This document shows positions 11,957 through 15,708 of a DNA stretch of 15,708 nucleotides, piece by piece (position 1 is the first letter of the stretch; every line of letters starts with the position of its first letter). The notes under the pieces were generated by a model. It made no database searches and was not told the origin of the DNA. It was given only the letters and a program-made list of their open reading frames with translations. This DNA comes from Acidimicrobiaceae bacterium (GTDB lineage Bacteria; Actinomycetota; Acidimicrobiia; Acidimicrobiales; Palsa-688): contig WQVT01000011.1 in NCBI GenBank assembly GCA_009785715.1, forward strand, positions 1 through 15,708. The letters run 5' to 3'. A program made the translations under genes and the position numbers.

Positions 11957-12163
11957 CTATGGTGAGTCGGCTTCCGTGGTGGCGCCCAGATGCTCGCCGC
12001 AATCCAGGCAGACGGCCTCGATCCGGTCGTGAGCGCAGCGCTCGGCCTCGCTGCGGGCCTGGGCGATCGCGTCGCGGACGAAAGCTGCCACGTTGAACTC
12101 CCGGGGCCGTTCGTCGAGCCAGGCCCGGTCCCGGGCGGACAGGTAGACCTGGATCGTCGGCAT
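11957..12163 (-). CDS. Ribbon-helix-helix regulator with C-terminal CxxC, 68 aa
   Basis: ATG 12163, four bases after the amidase stop. The N-terminus fits a ribbon-helix-helix (CopG/Arc-like) fold: a beta strand (PTIQVYLSA, residues 2-10), helix A (RDRAWLDERP) and helix B after a turn (NVAAFVRDAIAQARSEAER). Such proteins bind operators as dimers. A CxxC pair follows (AVCLDCGEHLG, Cys51 and Cys54) with a nearby His, perhaps a metal or redox site, which is unusual in this family. It is the best candidate for a transcription regulator in the phage. Its target is unknown; the gap just downstream (11911-11956) is one place to look. Confidence 0.68.
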   Translation of the reverse strand: MPTIQVYLSARDRAWLDERPREFNVAAFVRDAIAQARSEAERCAHDRIEAVCLDCGEHLGATTEADSP

Positions 12164-12167
12164 CGGC

Positions 12168-12950
12168 TCAAGTCACGTTGTCGGTGCGGAACGCGGTTGT
12201 CCAGGTGACCACGCCGACGATGCCATCGACGCCGATGCGCTTCTCTCGCTGGAACTGGCGCACGACGCGATCGGTCTCTGGGCCGAAGATCCCATCGACG
12301 GCGATGCGCCATCCCCGGTCTCGCATGCGCTGCTGGAACCGTCGCACAGCGTCGCCGGTGCTGCCCTGCCGGAGCAGTTGGCCGGGGAAGGGCGGCGGCT
12401 GGGGGCCGGCCGGAGCCGGCGCGGCGGGAGCCGGCGGAGAGGGTGCCGCCACGCCGGCTCTGCGGAGGATCTCGTCCCGCTGGGAGACCCGGAGGTCACA
12501 CGGACAGGCGGTGGCGGGTCCGCCGCGGGCGCGGTGGTAGTTCAGGCCTGGGTCGTTGATCGCCTCGGAGAGCCGGAGCGGGATCCCGTGCGTCCGGGTC
12601 GCCCACTGCATGAGCTCGGCGAAGAGGTCCAGCTGGTGCTCGTTGAGAGGCTCGTCCCCGCCGGCGCAGCCCTCGGTCTCAACGCCGATCGAGTAGGCGT
12701 TGTGCGCGACGCCGTGCCACGCCCTGATCGAGGTATCGACGTGCTGGAAAGGGAGGCCGGCCTTCGGGATCCAGACGTGCGCCGATACCCGCCGGGCGAT
12801 GTAGACGGGGAACGGGTTCCCGTTGCCCGCCTGGTGGTGGAGGGTGACCGCTATCGGCCGCAGGTCGCCTGACGCGCGCCACTGGTCCCGGTCGGTCGTG
12901 GTCCGGTCGGTCGGAACCGGCTGCCACGCGGCCGTGGGCCACCTAGCCAT
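12168..12950 (-). CDS. N-acetylmuramoyl-L-alanine amidase endolysin with peptidoglycan-binding domain
   Basis: 260 aa from ATG 12950. The Amidase_2/PGRP-type domain (about 15-160) has its zinc ligands in place: His38 or His39 (VTLHHQAGN), His139 (NYHRARG) and Cys149 or Cys151 (ATACPCD). Glu91 sits in SIGVETEG, the usual active-site strand. It would cut the amide bond between MurNAc and L-Ala. A Pro/Ala linker (169-190) leads to a PG_binding_1 repeat (about 192-255, LRQGSTGDAVRRFQQRMRDR ... VDGIVGVVTWTTAF). No signal peptide or anchor, so export would need a holin; the 58-aa gene at 1588 is a candidate. Its place among replication and regulatory genes is unusual for a lysis gene. Confidence 0.92.
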   Translation of the reverse strand: MARWPTAAWQPVPTDRTTTDRDQWRASGDLRPIAVTLHHQAGNGNPFPVYIARRVSAHVWIPKAGLPFQHVDTSIRAWHGVAHNAYSIGVETEGCAGGDEPLNEHQLDLFAELMQWATRTHGIPLRLSEAINDPGLNYHRARGGPATACPCDLRVSQRDEILRRAGVAAPSPPAPAAPAPAGPQPPPFPGQLLRQGSTGDAVRRFQQRMRDRGWRIAVDGIFGPETDRVVRQFQREKRIGVDGIVGVVTWTTAFRTDNVT

Positions 12951-13044
12951 CTTCGGGCTCGTCCCCCAGGTCCTCGGGCGCGGGTCCCATGCCCTCGTCC
13001 TCCAGAGTCGGCTCCGGCTCCTCGACGGCGCCTTGATCGCTCAC
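12943..13044 (-). CDS. Small acidic protein, 33 aa
   Basis: GTG 13044 overlaps the stop of a nine-codon frame (GTGA). The product is very acidic and Pro/Glu-rich (DQGAVEEPEPTLEDEGMGPA and on), with no hydrophobic core and probably no stable fold. TAG at 12943 overlaps the amidase start by eight bases. It may be a real small protein or only keep ribosomes moving to the amidase start. A longer frame to 13314 is Arg/Ser-rich and lies over the next gene, so it is not believed. Confidence 0.45.
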   Translation of the reverse strand: MSDQGAVEEPEPTLEDEGMGPAPEDLGDEPEDG

Positions 13045-13070
13045 GGCTTCACGATCTCGGCGGCGTCCAT
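13041..13070 (-). CDS. Nine-residue micro-ORF, possible translational relay
   Basis: ATG 13070 shares its A with the stop of the 126-aa gene (TGATG). The frame reads MDAAEIVKP, and its TGA overlaps GTG 13044 of the acidic ORF (GTGA). Its only plausible task is to pass ribosomes by termination-reinitiation toward the amidase. It may be coincidental. Confidence 0.3.
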   Translation of the reverse strand: MDAAEIVKP

Positions 13071-13450
13071 CAAGGGATCTCCACGATGGCGGGGTTGGGC
13101 TTCGGAGGGAGATCAAGGCACCGGCGGGCGGCGTTCTCGGCCCATCCCCACATGAAGCCGCTAATCCCCTCGAACCGAATTCCCTCGGCGACGAGGGAAT
13201 CGTAGAGGTCGTGTCCCTCTGTCGAGGCGAACCGCTCAGGGTTCTCCAGCGCCCATCTGAGGATCGCCCCGCCGGCGCACCGCGCTGCTTCGCCGTACTC
13301 AGTGGCCTCGTCATAAGGACCGGCTTCGAGGAGCCAGGTCCTCATGTCCTCGACCGACTGTCGCTCGTCAGCAGCGGGTTGTGGGGCGCCCCCGAGCACG
13401 GTCTCCAACGCGCGTTCGGCGTTGACTCCGAGGTGCGCGCCGTCGCTCAT
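13070..13450 (-). CDS. Hypothetical 126-aa protein
   Basis: ATG 13450 shares its A with the previous stop (TGATG). The protein is acidic and mostly helical: DERQSVEDMRTWLLEAGPYD, EYGEAARCAGGAILRWALEN, then LYDSLVAEGIRFEGISGFMW and WGWAENAARRCLDLPP. Two cysteines (in AARCAGG and ARRCLD) lie in different helices. No membrane segment, zinc cluster or known motif is seen. It lies between the replication initiator block and the lysis/regulatory block. Function unknown. Confidence 0.74.
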   Translation of the reverse strand: MSDGAHLGVNAERALETVLGGAPQPAADERQSVEDMRTWLLEAGPYDEATEYGEAARCAGGAILRWALENPERFASTEGHDLYDSLVAEGIRFEGISGFMWGWAENAARRCLDLPPKPNPAIVEIP

Positions 13451-13812
13451 CAGCTTGCCAGTGCGAGCTCGTCGACGGGTTCATCGTCCAACGAATCGAG
13501 ATAAGCGCCCATATCGCGAATGGCGATCCTAGCCTTTGCGTAGGTCAGCCCCGGCGGGGGAACGATGGGGAGCTTGGCCATGATCGCTTTGAGTTGGCGC
13601 CTGCGAATTGCCGCGTAGTCGGGATCGGCCTCGGCCCAAGGGACGCCTTCGGGGTCGATCAACCAGCCGACGATGCTCCATGCCTGTGAGCGGCTTACGC
13701 CGGCGTCGATGAGATCTCTGGCGAGCTCTCGGGCTTCGTCGGTCGTCTCCGGCCGGTAGAGCTCTTCGTCGATGCGACTTTTCGGTCCTCGTGCTCCCAT
13801 AACAGAGTTCAC
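13450..13812 (-). CDS. Hypothetical 120-aa protein next to the replication initiator
   Basis: GTG 13812 overlaps the initiator's stop by four bases (GTGA); ATG 13800 (116 aa) is the alternative. The N-terminus is basic (GARGPKSR). LARDLIDAGVSRSQAWSIVG (about residues 30-49) has a helix-turn-helix-like rhythm. A basic helix follows (YAAIRRRQLKAIMAKLP), and the C-terminus is acidic (DSLDDEPVDELA). A DNA-binding role with the initiator is possible; no family is recognised. TAGAGT (13816-13811 on the leftward strand) fits TANNNT a few bases before ATG 13800 but is probably chance. Confidence 0.72.
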   Translation of the reverse strand: MNSVMGARGPKSRIDEELYRPETTDEARELARDLIDAGVSRSQAWSIVGWLIDPEGVPWAEADPDYAAIRRRQLKAIMAKLPIVPPPGLTYAKARIAIRDMGAYLDSLDDEPVDELALAS

Positions 13813-14819
13813 TCTACCGATGGGGTCGGCCGGCCGAGTGCTTCTCTGGCCTCCTGGATGAGCTCTTCGCGGACCGGTTGGCGTGGCTGCTCGGGCTCGA
13901 TATCGCGGAATCCACCACGCGGGGAAGCGGGTTGCGGGGCCGGACGGCGGACCGCCGCGTAGAGCTCGTCGATGATGGCGGTGAACCTCTGGAGCTTCGC
14001 GGCGAGCGTGTGGGCCAGGGCTTCGAGCTCGTCGACTCGTTCCGGGTAGCGCATCTCTAGGACCCTGAGGCGGCGGCCGGGTTTGCTGTCTCGGATGATG
14101 CGATGGCCGTGACGATTGATTGCCGAACGGAGCCTGTCGTAGGCCTCTGGTGATGGATCTTCCTCCCTCTCTCCACTCCCTAGAGAGTGAGAGAGAGAAT
14201 CTCTCTCTAAAGACAGAAGGAGAGGGTCCTCGGGCGGCTCGCCGTTTGTGTGAACCTGGAACGTATGTTCTGGCTGCTCAGAAGGGGTGCTCTGGCCGTT
14301 TGTGTGAACATGCTCGCCGTTTGCGTGAACCTCATCACGCCTGGTCAGGAGCCCAACGAGCGCCTTTCCGAGCAAGTCTTGGACACTCAAACCAGGCTCC
14401 TGACCTGCGAAATGTTCACTTGAACGGCCTTCAGGTTCATGAAACTGCGCCACAAGAGAGAGCGCGACCCGTCGCCCGCTGGGCTTCCAGGGCACGCCGA
14501 GATTCATGCCTTTCGGATTCTTCATCGATCGGCCTCGGCGGTACTCCCAGTCCTTCACTCGTGGATTGATCCACCAAAGCGCGGGGTGCCGGCCCTTAGA
14601 GTCCAGCCGGGAGAGAACCTTCTCCTCGAGCAACCAGCCAAGCACCTTCCGGTCGTATCGAATCTCACCCTTCGTGACCCGGCCAAGCTCTGTGCGCAGG
14701 TCGTGGTCGGTCAGGGGGCGAGGGCGATCTTCCAGCGCGAGCAAGGAGACCAGGGCGTATCGCCGGCCCCACTTGCTTTGATCGATCAGGCCGAGGACAT
14801 CACTGAGCGTGTTTGACAT
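13809..14819 (-). CDS. Replication initiator-like protein with internal iterons
   Basis: 336 aa from ATG 14819. The N-terminus (about 15-86) looks like a winged helix: RRYALVSLLALEDRPRPLTD, HDLRTELGRVTKGEIRYDRK, then VLSRLDSKGRHPALWWINP. Residues ~100-160 form a linker with a second ordered part. A low-complexity middle contains VHANG (164-168) and VHTNG twice (171-175, 189-193), encoded by three DNA iterons. The C-terminal helical region (about 223-300) includes RLRSAINRHGHRIIRDSKPG and VDELEALAHTLAAKLQRFTA, for dimerisation or helicase contact. Origin-in-gene design resembles phage lambda O and some plasmid Rep proteins. No polymerase, primase or rolling-circle tyrosine motif is seen. It heads the leftward series, from a probable leaderless promoter. 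Confidence 0.7.
   Translation of the reverse strand: MSNTLSDVLGLIDQSKWGRRYALVSLLALEDRPRPLTDHDLRTELGRVTKGEIRYDRKVLGWLLEEKVLSRLDSKGRHPALWWINPRVKDWEYRRGRSMKNPKGMNLGVPWKPSGRRVALSLVAQFHEPEGRSSEHFAGQEPGLSVQDLLGKALVGLLTRRDEVHANGEHVHTNGQSTPSEQPEHTFQVHTNGEPPEDPLLLSLERDSLSHSLGSGEREEDPSPEAYDRLRSAINRHGHRIIRDSKPGRRLRVLEMRYPERVDELEALAHTLAAKLQRFTAIIDELYAAVRRPAPQPASPRGGFRDIEPEQPRQPVREELIQEAREALGRPTPSVE
14190..14208. repeat. 19-bp palindrome in a purine/pyrimidine tract
   Basis: AGAGAGAGA (14190-14198) and TCTCTCTCT (14200-14208) are perfect inverted arms with a one-base spacer. A further TAGAGAG (14181-14187) can pair with CTCTCTA (14203-14209). The tract is less GC-rich than its surroundings and lies about 30 bp from the iterons inside the initiator gene, where lambda-type origins have an easily melted region. 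It encodes a Ser/Leu/Arg-rich protein stretch, so low-complexity coding alone is the other explanation. Confidence 0.6.
14241..14330 (-). repeat. Three direct iterons inside the initiator gene (candidate origin)
   Basis: The leftward strand carries GTTCACACAAACGGC at 14255-14241 and 14309-14295, and GTTCACGCAAACGGC (one change) at 14330-14316. The 15-bp units start 54 and 21 bp apart. Both distances are multiples of three, so each is read as Val-His-Thr/Ala-Asn-Gly; 21 bp is two helical turns. GAAC-GTAT-GTTC (14259-14270) is a further small dyad between units 1 and 2. Iterons in an initiator's own gene usually mark the origin to which it binds. Confidence 0.7.
14414..14428 (+). repeat. Inverted, degenerate fourth iteron
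   Basis: GTTCACTTGAACGGC matches the iteron unit GTTCACACAAACGGC at 12 of 15 positions, in the opposite orientation to the other three. Its first 12 bases form the dyad GTTCA-CT-TGAAC. Since it is outside the repeated peptide, protein repetition cannot explain it, which favours a DNA-level role, though one degenerate copy could be chance. Confidence 0.45.
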
Positions 14820-14825
14820 ACTCGA

Positions 14826-14831
14826 ACCGTA
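14826..14831 (-). promoter_or_regulatory. -10 box (TACGGT) of a leaderless promoter for the initiator gene
   Basis: On the leftward strand TACGGT fits the actinobacterial TANNNT -10 consensus and is followed by exactly six bases (TCGAGT) before ATG 14819. This places the box at -12 to -7 and transcription at the A of the start codon. No ribosome-binding site is present, as expected for a leaderless message. No good -35 is visible. Confidence 0.55.
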
Positions 14832-14841
14832 AACCGCGATA

Positions 14842-14847
14842 TACGCT
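14842..14847 (+). promoter_or_regulatory. -10 box (TACGCT) of a leaderless promoter for the rightward operon
   Basis: TACGCT fits TANNNT and is followed by exactly six bases (TGTGCG) before GTG 14854, so transcription would begin at the start codon. TTGACA occurs at 14813-14818 but is 23 bp away, too far for a standard promoter. The region also holds ACCGC (14833-14837) facing GCGGT (14851-14855) and the near-palindrome GCGATATACGC (14836-14846). These are candidate operator parts controlling both directions. Confidence 0.55.
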
Positions 14848-14853
14848 TGTGCG

Positions 14854-15057
14854 GTGGATGGTTACCGGGGGCTCAAGTCTTGGTCGAGCAAGAAGACGCC
14901 GAACTGCCAGGAGTGCGAGGACAGCGGCTGGCGGCTCGACGAGCTCGTGGTGACCGATGAGGCCGTGGCGAAGGGCTATCGGCTGGTTCCGCTCGCGGTG
15001 CCGTGTCAGTGCGAGGCGGGCCGGAGTCGGCTGGCGTGGATGGAAGGGCAGAAATGA
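14854..15057 (+). CDS. Small zinc-finger-like protein, 67 aa
   Basis: First gene of the rightward operon, starting GTG 14854 with no ribosome-binding site but a -10 box six bases upstream (leaderless). The pattern is NCQECEDSGWRLDE (Cys18, Cys21) and then VPCQCEAGRSRLAWMEGQ (Cys50, Cys52): CxxC ... CxC with the CxxCxxxG and CxC-xGR context seen in small zinc modules of DnaJ-like proteins and the N-termini of DnaC/DnaI-type loaders. Only the zinc part is present, with no ATPase domain. Opposite the initiator, it might be a regulator or a replication adaptor. Function unknown. Confidence 0.72.
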   Translation: MDGYRGLKSWSSKKTPNCQECEDSGWRLDELVVTDEAVAKGYRLVPLAVPCQCEAGRSRLAWMEGQK

Positions 15058-15269
15058 CCGAGGACCGTGACCTGACCGAGGTCGAGAATCCAGGATTGGC
15101 AGGGAAGGTTGTCGCGCAGACGATCTGGGCTGGCCCAGGGAGCGGGGAGAGCCTGGACGCCTGGCAGCGGAGAACCGATTCGCTGATCTCGGCGGCCGCC
15201 GACTCCGTCTGCCGATCGGCGCTCTACTGGCTCGCCGCGTTCAGAGTCGGGGAAGGGTTCGAACAGTGA
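15054..15269 (+). CDS. Hypothetical 71-aa protein of the rightward operon
   Basis: ATG 15054 overlaps the previous stop (ATGA); an earlier GTG at 15003 would lie over the zinc gene with poor coding, so it is not used. The N-terminus is acidic (TEDRDLTEVENPGLAG), followed by a Gly-rich turn (WAGPGSGESLDAW) and a helix (RRTDSLISAAADSVCRSALY, then WLAAFRVG) that is moderately hydrophobic. One cysteine. Not recognised. Its stop overlaps the next start by four bases (GTGA). Confidence 0.7.
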   Translation: MTEDRDLTEVENPGLAGKVVAQTIWAGPGSGESLDAWQRRTDSLISAAADSVCRSALYWLAAFRVGEGFEQ

Positions 15270-15526
15270 GAGGGAACGGTCGCCATGCGATCCGTGAGAG
15301 GGCTGACGAGTTGGGGGTGGATTGGTTGTCGATGCCGCTGCGCCTTAAGTCGGGCTGGGTTGTCGCGACGGGTCGTAAGCGCTCGACGGGGGACATGTTC
15401 GTTCTGGCCAACTACGAGGGGATCGGGGTGCGGGAGCGGCGCCAGCCGATCCTGTCGATCAAGTTCACGTCGGCGGAGTGGGACAGGTTCTTGGAAAACA
15501 GGCGGGCGTCTGATGAAGGCGGGTGA
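15266..15526 (+). CDS. Small 86-aa protein, possibly DUF397-like
   Basis: GTG 15266 overlaps the previous stop (GTGA). The N-terminal part is basic and helical (GRHAIRERADELGVDWLS). Then come beta-like pieces (SGWVVATGRKRSTGDMFVLA) and an end reading PILSIKFTSAEWDRFLENRR. The last part resembles the conserved C-terminus of DUF397, a small actinobacterial family often encoded beside XRE-type regulators (its ...VLxFTPAEWxAFL pattern). The N-terminal DUF397 pattern (W-x-K-S) is not convincing, so the match is tentative. It overlaps the integrase start by 14 bases and may regulate it. Confidence 0.68.
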   Translation: MRGNGRHAIRERADELGVDWLSMPLRLKSGWVVATGRKRSTGDMFVLANYEGIGVRERRQPILSIKFTSAEWDRFLENRRASDEGG

Positions 15527-15708
15527 ACCTGATTCGCGTCAGTCGACCTTTGTCCGCTTGGTCAACGTCACCGATGTGTCGGAGTTCATGGGGCTGGGGA
15601 AGTCGCCTCGGACGGCGTACGCGTATGCCCGGGTGATGCAGCGGGTGCTCCCGTTGCTGGAGGCCCAGGGCGTCGACCTGGGCTCGTGTTCGGCGGCGGA
15701 TGTGGCGA
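15513..15708 (+). CDS. int: Tyrosine recombinase/integrase (N-terminal part, continues at position 3)
   Basis: ATG 15513 opens the frame that runs through the terminal repeat and continues as the 1-821 feature on the circle, giving 297 aa. The first 25 residues (MKAGEPDSRQSTFVRLVNVT and on) are seen only at this end. Without the circular join the gene would appear to begin at ATG 15588/3 and lack its N-terminal arm. The arm is followed by SPRTAYAYARVMQRVLPLLE, the start of the core-binding domain. The start overlaps the preceding gene by 14 bases. The ribosome-binding site is weak (AGGCGGG), suggesting coupling. Confidence 0.88.
   Translation, partial: MKAGEPDSRQSTFVRLVNVTDVSEFMGLGKSPRTAYAYARVMQRVLPLLEAQGVDLGSCSAADVA
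15586..15708. repeat. Right copy of 123-base terminal direct repeat
   Basis: Identical to 1-123. It closes the circle inside the integrase gene; see the left copy for interpretation. No mismatches were found when the two ends were compared by eye. Confidence 0.95.

Noticed and set aside
14813..14818. Perfect TTGACA as a -35 box for the rightward operon
   Set aside because: It is 23 bp from the TACGCT -10 box, and nearer hexamers match poorly. It is also the reverse of the initiator's first codons, so it may be chance.
15256..15264. GGTTCGAAC, like a tRNA T-arm, as a possible attP core
   Set aside because: It is explained by codons for Gly-Phe-Glu-Gln in the 71-aa gene. No acceptor stem or other tRNA part lies nearby, so it cannot support an attachment-site claim.

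Overview
The window is a GC-rich (roughly two thirds G+C by eye) DNA of 15,708 bases. Its last 123 bases (15586-15708) repeat its first 123 exactly. Joining the ends restores an intact integrase gene, so this is very probably a complete circular replicon of 15,585 bp with a redundant end, not a random chromosomal slice. GTG and TTG starts, TANNNT -10 boxes placed directly at start codons, a DUF2510-type domain and a possible DUF397-like protein all point to an actinobacterial host.

The gene content fits a temperate, tailless, membrane-containing icosahedral phage of the double-jelly-roll (PRD1/PM2-like) type. The evidence is a candidate double-jelly-roll major capsid protein (7418-8527), an FtsK/HerA/P9-type packaging ATPase (about 9826-10452), roughly a dozen very small one- or two-pass membrane proteins around the capsid gene, a membrane-tethered transglycosylase, an amidase endolysin and a tyrosine integrase. 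No tail, portal, large terminase or protein-primed DNA polymerase gene is visible. The circular map and missing polymerase separate it from known tectiviruses, which are linear with terminal proteins.

Layout: a 34-bp divergent promoter region (14820-14853) splits the map. Rightward (+ strand) there is a short operon: three small genes, the integrase across the circle junction, and two small genes ending at 1175. Leftward (- strand), nearly everything from 14819 down to 1172 forms one tightly packed gene series. It begins with a replication initiator carrying iterons inside its own coding sequence. Two unknown genes, a tiny acidic ORF, the amidase, a ribbon-helix-helix regulator and a zinc-ribbon protein follow. 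Next come a block of heavily overlapping genes that includes the packaging ATPase, small membrane proteins, the capsid gene, a second run of membrane proteins, the transglycosylase and beta-rich candidate vertex/spike proteins. The series closes with a LamG-fold protein, a 30-residue polybasic peptide and two small membrane proteins near the end. One small gene (8908-9078) runs against this series on the + strand.

How it could work (inference): the initiator opens an origin within its own gene and recruits host replication proteins. The integrase supports lysogeny. The capsid protein and small membrane proteins build a capsid around a lipid vesicle, the ATPase fills it, and the beta-rich/LamG proteins and transglycosylase serve attachment and entry. 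The amidase, with one of the two-pass membrane proteins, would release progeny. No tRNA, rRNA, CRISPR array, insertion sequence, attP site, cI-like repressor or convincing terminator was recognised. No stretch over 300 bases lacks a gene.
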